Assembly (NCBI GenBank): GCA_937910665.1
Contig: CALEPR010000014.1
Location: 1-28,598, forward strand
DNA length: 28,598 nucleotides
Direction of reading: 5' to 3'
DNA from: an uncultured Selenomonadales bacterium
Lineage (GTDB): Bacteria; Bacillota; Negativicutes; Selenomonadales; Selenomonadaceae
A model generated the notes under the pieces. The model searched no databases. It had not been told where the DNA came from and saw only the letters and a program-made list of their open reading frames with translations. Position 1 is the stretch's first letter; each line of letters begins with the position of its first letter. The position numbers and the translations under genes were made by a program. This document shows positions 1 through 6,421 of the stretch, piece by piece.

Positions 1-180
1 TTTCTCCTGATTGAAAAAAGCTACACCCAACCAAAAATGAGCTTCCGCATTCTTGGGATTTAATTTTATCGCCTTCTTCAACATCAACTCTGCTTTGTCA
101 AATTCTCCCTCCTGAACCAAATTTTTACCGAGTTCAACCTTCTCTTCCGATTGACCTACATTCACAATTTCAATTTTCAT
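1..180 (-). CDS. TPR-repeat protein, N-terminal part (truncated by window edge)
   Basis: Minus-strand reading frame starting at the ATG at 180-178 and open to the window edge (60 codons visible). A ribosome binding site (AAGGAGCGG on the minus strand, about 187-195) sits at good spacing. Residues 14-60 have tetratricopeptide character: paired helices with the pattern GEFDKAELMLKKAIKLNP followed by NAEAHFWLGVAFF. TPR proteins are protein-protein interaction scaffolds, and no catalytic domain is visible in this part. It is divergent from the plus-strand gene at 369, with the palindrome TTTACGTAAA (225-234) and a TATAAT-like -10 (minus strand, 213-218) between them. The rest of the gene lies outside the window, so its function cannot be assigned. 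Confidence 0.75.
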   Translation of the reverse strand, partial: MKIEIVNVGQSEEKVELGKNLVQEGEFDKAELMLKKAIKLNPKNAEAHFWLGVAFFNQEK

Positions 181-302
181 TGTTATCCGCTCCTTCATTC
201 CCTTTCATACTCATTATAACTTGCTTTACGTAAAAATTTTTGTACATTGATTCATTACTTTTTATCACTTTATATCACTTCTATATTTTACCATATCTCT
301 TA

Positions 303-331
303 TTGACAAATCAAGCTAAAAATTTTATACT
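303..331 (+). promoter_or_regulatory. Sigma-70 type promoter for the 369 gene
   Basis: TTGACA at 303-308 and TATACT at 326-331 with a 17-base spacer: a near-consensus housekeeping promoter about 30 bases upstream of the RBS of the next gene. Confidence 0.85.
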
Positions 332-368
332 ATGTAAACTTATAATCGTTACAAAGGAAGTGATTATC

Positions 369-857
369 TTGGATAATTTCGATATTGACTCTGAACGTAA
401 AGCTCTCGGCATTATCCCCACCGAAACCACTCGTGGCAGGAAAAAATTTTCTACTAAAACAAACAGCGTTCAAGCTGGTCTTCCCGACGATTGGACTAGA
501 GCCACTTTCATCGTTCGCATTGCTTACCTTGAAAAATTGAAAGACTTCGCCTACACTGAACGCATCTCTATCAAAGAAGCTCTTGATGTTGCACTCGAAC
601 GCTTTCTTCAAGATACTAATAATTTACTCCCTCACAACAGAGAACGTCGCGATAACACTGACGTTATTCGTCTCGACGACGAAAAAACCTACGGCATCAA
701 AGAAGTCGCCGCTCTCTTAAATCGCGCTCCTGTCAGCATTTACAACTACATTCACTCCGGCAAACTTAAAGCCAAAAAGATTGCTAACACTTTTCTAATC
801 ACCGAATCTAACTTACGAGAGTTTGCTAACAATTTCGCTCTTACCGACTCAAACTAA
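369..857 (+). CDS. DNA-binding protein: ribbon-helix-helix plus excisionase-type HTH
   Basis: 162-residue protein. The TTG at 369 is chosen because AAAGGAAG (353-360) lies 8 bases upstream and just below a strong promoter; an in-frame ATG at 240 would lie upstream of that promoter. Residues 44-82 (TFIVRIAYLEKLKDFAYTER and following) resemble a ribbon-helix-helix/Arc-type domain as found in plasmid copy-control and partition regulators. Residues 107-155 (YGIKEVAALLNRAPVSIYNY, then GKLKAKKI) match the MerR/excisionase helix-turn-helix with its wing. Two DNA-binding modules in one chain suggest a plasmid or phage regulator or accessory replication factor. It lies directly before the repeat-rich leader of the primase-helicase. 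Third codon positions are C/T-rich, as in the primase but unlike all genes after 5270. The exact role is inferred. Confidence 0.75.
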   Translation: MDNFDIDSERKALGIIPTETTRGRKKFSTKTNSVQAGLPDDWTRATFIVRIAYLEKLKDFAYTERISIKEALDVALERFLQDTNNLLPHNRERRDNTDVIRLDDEKTYGIKEVAALLNRAPVSIYNYIHSGKLKAKKIANTFLITESNLREFANNFALTDSN

Positions 858-887
858 GTTTTATCAAGTCTTCCTCAAGCAAATAAT

Positions 888-960
888 TGTAAACCTAACA
901 AAAAGATATGTTATCTAAAGGCAAAAAAGTATAGCAAAAGCACAAATGGCGTCATATCAA
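888..960 (+). repeat. 73-bp repeat, copy A
   Basis: Starts TGTAAACCTAACA and ends ATGGCGTCATATCAA. Copy B at 4668-4740 matches with about five mismatches by eye. A diverged inverted copy C is at 5141-5212, and the end motif recurs with one mismatch at 7682-7696 in inverted orientation. A and B bracket the primase-helicase gene. Confidence 0.9.
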
Positions 961-974
961 GCTCTGTAATAAAA

Positions 975-1058
975 GGTGGATAAAAATGGTGGACAAGGTC
1001 GGTGGATGTCCACCAAAAAAGGTGGACAAGGTGGATGAGCTCAAAAAGTTCATCCACC
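975..1058. repeat. GTGGA/TCCAC short-repeat cluster 1
   Basis: Units at 975-983, 988-996, 1001-1014 (a GGTGGATGTCCACC palindrome), 1021-1029, 1030-1038 and 1050-1058. The last two form a 9-bp stem (GGTGGATGA/TCATCCACC) with an 11-base loop. The 38 bases 1021-1058 recur identically at 4768-4805. Confidence 0.9.
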
Positions 1059-1206
1059 AAAAAAAACTTGCCTAATTTGCCTTGATATGATAGACTAATT
1101 GCAGTTGTTGTAAACCAAAATTAGTATAAAGATTGTCGTAGAAAATGCGAAAGGCTCAACGATGCTATAACACCGATGAGCCTCTCCGATAGCTCTTTCT
1201 TAGAAA

Positions 1207-1264
1207 GAACCAACAAAACTGATATACAAAAACCTTAGAAGATTATATCAGTCCTTGTTGGTTC
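1207..1264. promoter_or_regulatory. Long imperfect inverted repeat before the primase gene
   Basis: Left arm 1207-1226 (GAACCAACAA then ACTGATATA) pairs with right arm 1244-1264 (TATATCAGT then TTGTTGGTTC), with one small bulge and a 17-base loop. It ends 17 bases before the RBS GGAAAGGA (1281-1288). It could be a transcript hairpin or attenuator, a repressor operator, or part of a replication control site. The T-rich run at 1274-1279 would fit weak attenuation. The structure is seen; the function is inferred. Confidence 0.7.
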
Positions 1265-1299
1265 GGTCAAGATTTTTATTCGGAAAGGACTGATTTTTC

Positions 1300-4200
1300 G
1301 TGTACGAAAACAATTTCAGTACATCTATTCCTGAACACGTAATCAGGGAAATAAAAGATATTTCGCCTGATACTTTAGCTGCTCATCATGTCATCTACGA
1401 AGCAAGAAAAACCGTTGCAGGTAAACCTACCTATGTTTGTCCTAATTGTGACAACGGTACTGGTCGCGATGGAACAGGTATTCTTCCTAACTCCAAAAAC
1501 GGAGTCTGGCTCTATCACTGCTTCAGATGCGATGAAACTTTTGATAACATTCATTTGCTCGCACTTCATTACAACCTCCATCCCCGCTCCGACTTTCAAG
1601 AAATTTGTAGACAAGCTTGCAACGAGTTCAATATCTATCTCGAATCAAATTATCAATCAAAAAAAGTCAAAAAGTTGGTGGACAAGGTCGGTGGTCATCC
1701 ACCTAAAAAGTGGACAAAGCCGGTGGACATCCACCTAGTTCATCCACCAAAAAAATCTCCCGAAGAATTAGCCAATGAAAAAAAAGAACTGGATTTGATT
1801 CGCTCTGACATCATCGTCGCTCAAAATAATCTCAACTCTCTTCCGGAAAATGCAAGACGCGGCTTAACTATCGACACTCTTCGCCATTTCCATTGCGGAT
1901 ATATTGCCGATTGGACTTCTCCTAAAAGTCGTGTCAATAATACATATGCGACGCCAACCCCTCGTCTGACTGTACCTTCCAGTGACCATTATCTTGCTAG
2001 ACTTACTGTCTCTCTTGATTCTTTTGATGAAAAAACGCGCCAGTACATTCAGCCGAAACTTCATGCAGGAACCAAATTCCCCTTCAACTTTAACAGCATT
2101 TCTACTGAGAATATAAATATAATAGTCGAGGGCGAAATTGACGCCATGAGCATTTGGCAAGCAACTAATGGAAAATTTCCCGTCGTTGCCACTTCCGGCG
2201 TCACCGGTCACGGAGAATTCGTCAAACTCGTAAAAGAAAATTTCGGAAAATCTGAATCAAAACCTCGCTTTATAATTCTCTTCGATTCCGATGAGGCTGG
2301 GCGAACTAATTCTCAAAAACTCTACAATGAATTATTGTCTGCTCAATTTCTTGCCGTCCAAAGTTTCCTGTCGGAGGAAGTTTCCAAGATTGATGCTAAC
2401 GATATTCTTTGTGAACAAGGACAGGATAAGCTCGCTGAATTAATTGATTCTATCTTCAACGCCGCGCAGGACAATCTTAAAAAACTCGCCGACAACCTTA
2501 AAGAAGAATCTGCGCGGAAAGAAAAAATTGCTGATTGGGTTACTAACAACGGTGAAATAGAACCTTCAACCTTAGATAAATTGAAATCTGAAGCTGATTA
2601 TCTCAAATCTTTAACCGTCGAAAAAATTACCTCGGCTCTCGTCAATGAATCCAAAACTCTTCATGCTGTTGCGGCTTGTCAATTCTATGACTTTTACAGA
2701 CAAATTGCTGATGAATTTATCGCTCGTGTTTCTTCTGCCAAGTCGATAGCTAAAAAATCTGTCCAGAATGCAACTGCCGATACCCCTGTTGCCGATTCTA
2801 CCAGAGCAACTGCAATGATTGACATAAAAGCACTCAGCGACACCATAAAAAAAATTGTCACCCAAATTGCTAAATCTCATAAGAACTACACTGCAAAGAA
2901 GAACGCCGAAAAAGCAAAACTCCAGCATGAACAAAGAGTACAAGCCGCAGAACAATCCCGCGCAGATTCCATTGAACGTCTTATATATTTGCAAACACAA
3001 CCTCAAACTATCGAGCGCGATAATGAAATGCGGCAAATTATTGCTGACAGTTGCTCTTGGCGAGAGAACAAATACGGCAATAAAATTTCTGTTCTGCCGA
3101 CCATGGCTAATTATGACTTGATTTTTACCTACGACCCGGTTATCAGCGGGCTTTTCGGCTACGATGAATTTAAGCAAGCGACCGTTTTCAAAAAACAAGC
3201 TCCTTGGCGGAAAAATTTCACTCTCCATGAAGCTTGGCAAGATTCCGACGACTCAAATTTGCGTGTTTACCTGCGTCGCAATTACACTGACATTTCTAAC
3301 GAAAATCTCTACGAGGATACTCTTCAAGCTTATTCCTGGGAAAATTCCTTCCACGTCGTCAAAGATTATCTGAATAGCTTACCTAAGTGGGACGGAATCC
3401 CCCGTGCTGAAACTTTGTTTATAAAATTCCTTCGTGCTGCTGACACTTATTACAGCCGTGAAGTTACTATGAACTGGTTGTTTGGTGCCTTAGCGCGTAT
3501 TTTTTTTCCGGGCTGTGAATATCAAACTGCTCTTGTTCTTAATGGACCTCAGAAAATCGGCAAGTCTACTATGGCGAAATTACTCGGCGGTAAGTGGCAC
3601 GCTGTTCTTAAAGACTCCGTTGAAGATTCCCACGCCATTGATGTTTTACAAAGTGCTTGGATTGTTGAACTTGAAGAATTCTGGGCTGGTGGCAAAGCAG
3701 CAGTCAATGCCCTCAAAGCTTTCATCTCTGCCAACGCCGATGATCGTCGCGAAGTCTACGCTCGTAAAGCAAAAAAATTCCTTCGTCATTGCGTCTTCAT
3801 CATAACTTGCAACGACCAACAATTCTTGAAAGACAAAACCGGCAATCGTCGTTTCTTGGTTCTCAGATGCTTAAGCAAAAAATTTGATTACGTCGAAGGA
3901 CTCACTGAAGAATACATTCAACAAGTCTGGGCTGAGGCTCTTTATAAGTTCAACGAAAAATTTGCCGATGGCTTTGATGCCAGCAAACTTCAACTTTCCG
4001 CTGAAACTCAACAACGTGCTGAAGAAATTGCCGAGACCTTCACTGTCGACGACAGCTTAGACGGCGAAATTAATGCTTTCCTCAATGTAAAAATTCCACC
4101 TTATCCTATTTGGAAGGTTTTAACCAAAGAGGAACGTCATAAATTCTTCCTGACTAATTCTATCGCTCTCGACGAAGACGATTGGCAAATGAGAAAAAAG

Positions 4201-4584
4201 AAACTCAAACCCAGCGAGATTACCGAATTTGACTCTGCCCTCGCTAATCCGAAATTCACCAGAAAAATGGAGAAACATACTCCTTACGGTTCTGTTACCT
4301 GTATTGTTGTTTATGGTAGTGTTTACAGAACTGAAACTTGTGCCGCCGAGATTTTTAATGAATGTTTCGGCAACGACAAACGCAAAACTATGTTCCGCAT
4401 CAATGAAGTTCTCAGCACACTTGAAGGTTGGGAATTATCCGAAAACCGGAGTAAAGATTTCCACGACTGCTACGGAGACCAAAGACGTATCTACAGTAGA
4501 AAAGAGATTCCTGTTGATTTGGCAAGTAAAGAAAAAAATTTGCCAGCTGACATGAGCATAGACGATACGGATTTGCCTTTCTAA
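1300..4584 (+). CDS. Primase-helicase fusion (zinc ribbon, TOPRIM, VirE-type ATPase)
   Basis: 1094-residue protein starting at GTG 1300 with GGAAAGGA about 11 bases upstream. Residues 47-77 form a CHC2/primase-like zinc ribbon (C47-x2-C50, C74-x2-C77). A TOPRIM domain lies around 271-340, with the E of VEGEID (277) and DSDEAG (329-334) as the metal-binding acidic motifs of DnaG-type primases. A long helical, Lys/Glu-rich linker follows. The C-terminal half matches the VirE/D5-like ATPase of mobile elements: Walker A GPQKIGKST (749-757), Walker B-like WIVELEEF (about 787-794), FIITCND, then a TGNRRF arginine motif (about 846). It should prime and unwind DNA for replication of a plasmid or phage-like element. 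Residues 127-152 are encoded by the same GTGGAC/ATCCAC repeat that crowds the flanking gaps, between zinc ribbon and TOPRIM. Composition is C-rich on this strand, opposite to the genes from 5270 on. Confidence 0.92.
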   Translation: MYENNFSTSIPEHVIREIKDISPDTLAAHHVIYEARKTVAGKPTYVCPNCDNGTGRDGTGILPNSKNGVWLYHCFRCDETFDNIHLLALHYNLHPRSDFQEICRQACNEFNIYLESNYQSKKVKKLVDKVGGHPPKKWTKPVDIHLVHPPKKSPEELANEKKELDLIRSDIIVAQNNLNSLPENARRGLTIDTLRHFHCGYIADWTSPKSRVNNTYATPTPRLTVPSSDHYLARLTVSLDSFDEKTRQYIQPKLHAGTKFPFNFNSISTENINIIVEGEIDAMSIWQATNGKFPVVATSGVTGHGEFVKLVKENFGKSESKPRFIILFDSDEAGRTNSQKLYNELLSAQFLAVQSFLSEEVSKIDANDILCEQGQDKLAELIDSIFNAAQDNLKKLADNLKEESARKEKIADWVTNNGEIEPSTLDKLKSEADYLKSLTVEKITSALVNESKTLHAVAACQFYDFYRQIADEFIARVSSAKSIAKKSVQNATADTPVADSTRATAMIDIKALSDTIKKIVTQIAKSHKNYTAKKNAEKAKLQHEQRVQAAEQSRADSIERLIYLQTQPQTIERDNEMRQIIADSCSWRENKYGNKISVLPTMANYDLIFTYDPVISGLFGYDEFKQATVFKKQAPWRKNFTLHEAWQDSDDSNLRVYLRRNYTDISNENLYEDTLQAYSWENSFHVVKDYLNSLPKWDGIPRAETLFIKFLRAADTYYSREVTMNWLFGALARIFFPGCEYQTALVLNGPQKIGKSTMAKLLGGKWHAVLKDSVEDSHAIDVLQSAWIVELEEFWAGGKAAVNALKAFISANADDRREVYARKAKKFLRHCVFIITCNDQQFLKDKTGNRRFLVLRCLSKKFDYVEGLTEEYIQQVWAEALYKFNEKFADGFDASKLQLSAETQQRAEEIAETFTVDDSLDGEINAFLNVKIPPYPIWKVLTKEERHKFFLTNSIALDEDDWQMRKKKLKPSEITEFDSALANPKFTRKMEKHTPYGSVTCIVVYGSVYRTETCAAEIFNECFGNDKRKTMFRINEVLSTLEGWELSENRSKDFHDCYGDQRRIYSRKEIPVDLASKEKNLPADMSIDDTDLPF
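1677..1748. repeat. GTGGA/TCCAC repeats inside the primase coding sequence
   Basis: In-frame units at 1677-1685, 1690-1703 (palindrome GGTGGTCATCCACC), 1710-1718, 1722-1735 (palindrome GGTGGACATCCACC) and 1740-1748. They encode a V-D-K/H-P-P-K-rich linker of about 25 residues between two domains. Confidence 0.9.
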
Positions 4585-4667
4585 AAAATGAATAACAGGA
4601 CGGTTAAATTCAAAAGGTGGACAAGGTTGGTGGATGTCCACTTTTTTTAATGTTTGTGTAGGACTTA

Positions 4668-4740
4668 TGTAAACCTAACAAAAAAATATGTTATCTAAAG
4701 GCAAAAAGGTATAGAAAAAATACAAATGGCGTCATATCAA
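4668..4740 (+). repeat. 73-bp repeat, copy B
   Basis: Direct copy of 888-960 with about five mismatches, located after the primase gene, followed again by the GGTGGACAA/GGTGGATGA units. Confidence 0.9.
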
Positions 4741-4776
4741 CCTTTATCAGACGACGCAGATAAAAAAGGTGGACAA

Positions 4777-4811
4777 GGTGGATGAGCTCAAAAAGTTCAT
4801 CCACCTTTTTT
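4777..4811 (+). terminator. Rho-independent terminator-like hairpin after the primase gene
   Basis: Stem GGTGGATGA (4777-4785)/TCATCCACC (4797-4805), loop of 11, then six T (4806-4811). The identical stem at 1030-1058 is followed by A instead of T, so only this copy reads as a plus-strand terminator. It is built from two units of the short repeat. Confidence 0.6.
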
Positions 4812-4904
4812 ATGCCTAAAATTTCGCGTCCTGACGCTATTTTTTTCGCTTTGGTGGACAAGTGGATGAGGTGGATGGATTTTCTGAACATTTGAAAGCG
4901 AAAA

Positions 4905-4977
4905 AAAAATTTCCCCCGAACTTTTTTCTCAAGTGTGAATATCAATCACGTTTTAGAAATTTTCGGGGGAAATTTTT
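4905..4977. repeat. 16-bp perfect inverted repeat with central C5/G5
   Basis: AAATTTCCCCCGAA (4907-4920) and TTCGGGGGAAATTT (4962-4975), extendable by two A/T pairs on each side, with a 41-base loop. It can extrude as a cruciform or act as a terminator in either direction. It is the longest perfect palindrome in the putative origin. Confidence 0.85.
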
Positions 4978-5140
4978 AAAACACTTTAGAAAGTATAGGA
5001 AAATTCGTCCACCTTGTCCACTCATCCACTTTTTTCATTTTAATGGCGTTCTGACGCGGTTTATAAGCCCTTAAAAAGGTGGACAACCTCAAAGTAGCTT
5101 GTCCACTTGTCCACCAAATTCATCCACTTTTGTTGTAAAG

Positions 5141-5212
5141 CTTGATATGACGCCAGTTTAGATTTTAATATAATTTTTTGCCTATCGTTAATATACTTTA
5201 TAGTTAGGTTTA
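5141..5212 (-). repeat. Diverged inverted copy C of the 73-bp repeat
   Basis: Read on the minus strand it keeps TAAACCTAAC at one end, AGGCAAAAAA in the middle and TGGCGTCATATCAAG at the other end. The rest has diverged from copies A and B. It lies directly before the nuclease gene in opposite orientation to A and B. Confidence 0.7.
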
Positions 5213-5269
5213 CTAATCGTCGCTGATACTGTTATCGAAAATTGAAAAAGCAAAAAGGAGTAAGTAAGA

Positions 5270-6190
5270 ATGCCAGCAACCAAATTTATATGTCCGAACG
5301 GAGAAAAGGTGAATATTGATGAGTGTTTGACAAAATGCAAGCGAGGCAGGAGATGTATGTTTTTGCCGACACTGAGAGCAATAGCAAAGTCGTTGGATAG
5401 AAAAATCAAACAGCCTTCAGTGACAGAATTGATAGCAGGAGTGAGAGAAACATATTTGAAGAAAGTGACAGAATACGCAGTAGACCCATTTTCAGTGTTG
5501 TACTCGTTGCAAGGACAAGCAATTCATACAATTCATGAAAAAAATGCTGAAGGAATCTTGAGTGAAGTTCGCTTGGAAGATGGAATAACGAGTGGACGAC
5601 TTGATTTGTATGGAAACTTGCTTGATGAGGAAGAAGGAATCTTGGGGGATTTGAAAGTCACGAATTCATACAAGCTGATGAAAGCATTAGGAATTTATAA
5701 GGTGGAAGTGGAAACAGGCGAGGTTTATAAAACAGGCTTGAAGAAAGGACAGGCAAAAACAAGAAAAGAATTTCGTTACGATGGAGTTAGGGAAATATTG
5801 GACTGGGCAATCCAGTTGAATTATTACAGGCGGCTTTTGGAAAAAGAGGGCTATCCGGTAAAAAGAATGGTGATACAAGCTCTATGTCGAGACAGCAATC
5901 TGAAAACAGCAGTGGAAAGAGGAATAACGGAGAAATCATACCTAATAGAGATAAATAAAATCAGTGATTATTGGCTCCAAAAATATTTTTCAAAGAAGGC
6001 AACCATGCTGAAAGAAGCAATGGAGACAAGAGAATTGCCGCCAATATGTACGCCGCGAGAACGTTGGAATGATAGGAAGTGTCTAGACTACTGCGCGGCA
6101 AGAGAAAATTGTCCGTATGCAAGAAGATTGATAGCAGAGAAAGAAAATAACACGGAGTCGGTGAGTAGTTCGGAAAGTCAAGCAGGTTAA
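5270..6190 (+). CDS. PD-(D/E)XK nuclease with cysteine clusters (Cas4/RecB-like exonuclease)
   Basis: 306 residues; ATG at 5270 with AAAGGAG about 10 bases upstream. The central part carries nuclease core signatures: D112 in SGRLDLYG, D127-x-K129 in ILGDLKV, and Q182 in a helix (IQLNYYRRLL) as in RecB-type nucleases. Cysteines C8, C19, C23, C29 near the N-terminus and C260, C271, C275, C281 near the C-terminus resemble the iron-sulfur arrangement of Cas4 and AddB. Followed by a small gene and an ERF annealing protein, it most likely supplies the exonuclease that resects DNA ends for single-strand annealing recombination. No cas genes are nearby, so a CRISPR adaptation role is unlikely. This is the first gene right of the composition switch. 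Confidence 0.85.
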   Translation: MPATKFICPNGEKVNIDECLTKCKRGRRCMFLPTLRAIAKSLDRKIKQPSVTELIAGVRETYLKKVTEYAVDPFSVLYSLQGQAIHTIHEKNAEGILSEVRLEDGITSGRLDLYGNLLDEEEGILGDLKVTNSYKLMKALGIYKVEVETGEVYKTGLKKGQAKTRKEFRYDGVREILDWAIQLNYYRRLLEKEGYPVKRMVIQALCRDSNLKTAVERGITEKSYLIEINKISDYWLQKYFSKKATMLKEAMETRELPPICTPRERWNDRKCLDYCAARENCPYARRLIAEKENNTESVSSSESQAG

Positions 6191-6217
6191 TGGTTAGAAA
6201 TTATTGGAGGGGAACAA

Positions 6218-6421
6218 ATGAACGAAAGCATAGCCGATGAGTTGAGGCTGTTGTTGAATCACTACAGTGAGATAGCAGGATATGTAAATGAAAAAATCCG
6301 TCAAACAATGACGGAAGAGGAGAATAAACTTTTTCTTCAATGGCTGGATAATTATGAGGTGTTGATATTTAAGACAGCAAAAAATCTCGTAGAGAATTTT
6401 GAAATGGAAGGAGTGAACTAA
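6218..6421 (+). CDS. Small unknown protein between nuclease and ERF genes
   Basis: 67 residues, ATG at 6218 preceded by TTGGAGGGG. The stop codon (6419-6421) directly abuts the ATG of the ERF gene, which indicates translational coupling. The sequence is acidic and predicted helical (two amphipathic helices, no cysteines or membrane segment). I do not recognise a family. Its position suggests an accessory subunit of the recombination module. Confidence 0.75.
   Translation: MNESIADELRLLLNHYSEIAGYVNEKIRQTMTEEENKLFLQWLDNYEVLIFKTAKNLVENFEMEGVN

Larger units (their letters stand above)
858..1299. other. Repeat-rich leader region upstream of the primase-helicase
   Basis: 442-base gap without a credible gene. 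It holds copy A of a 73-bp repeat (888-960), six GTGGA/TCCAC units (975-1058), a hairpin AGGCTCA/TGAGCCT (1152-1158 with 1177-1183) and a long inverted repeat (1207-1264) just before the primase RBS. GGTGGATAA at 975-983 matches 8 of 9 positions of the reverse complement of the DnaA-box consensus TTATCCACA. It could be an iteron/control region, but the function is inferred. Confidence 0.6.
4585..5269. other. Candidate replication origin: repeat-dense intergenic region at a strand-composition switch
   Basis: 685 bases without a credible gene. They contain about 16 copies of T(T/C)(G/A)TCCAC(C/T) in both orientations: 4616, 4629, 4635, 4768, 4777, 4797, 4853, 4861, 4870, 5005, 5014, 5022, 5078, 5099, 5107 and 5120. 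Also present are repeat copies B and C, a terminator-like hairpin and a 16-bp inverted repeat (4905-4977). To the left, + strand coding is C>G (hand count at 3781-3840: 17 C, 7 G). To the right it is G>C (19021-19080: 18 G, 9 C). A change from C-rich to G-rich going rightward is the polarity expected at an origin. The unit resembles, but does not equal, the DnaA box TTATCCACA. Origin function is inferred; no initiator gene was recognised beside it. Confidence 0.5.

Noticed and set aside
975..1058. CRISPR-like array from the evenly recurring GTGGAC units
   Set aside because: Units are only about 9 bases, occur in both orientations with irregular spacing and have no unique spacers of constant length; there are no cas genes (the Cas4-like nuclease belongs to the ERF module).
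1141..1264. Riboswitch or T-box leader
   Set aside because: Two hairpins exist, but no T-box, specifier or known aptamer core could be recognised, and the downstream gene is a replication protein.
2611..3240. 209-codon minus-strand open frame inside the primase gene
   Set aside because: The plus strand here encodes the conserved primase-helicase with normal codon use; the antisense frame lacks an RBS and domain and is a shadow frame.
888..4740. Composite transposon or attachment sites suggested by the flanking 73-bp repeats
   Set aside because: No transposase or integrase lies between or next to the copies, and no target-site duplication is visible; a control-site or duplication origin is simpler.
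4862..5074. 70-codon plus-strand open frame in the putative origin
   Set aside because: It runs through the short repeats and the inverted repeat, lacks an RBS and has no plausible protein features.
5270..6190. Cas4 adaptation nuclease
   Set aside because: Motifs are Cas4-like, but no cas1, cas2, effector or repeat array is present, and the neighbouring ERF gene places it in a recombination pair.
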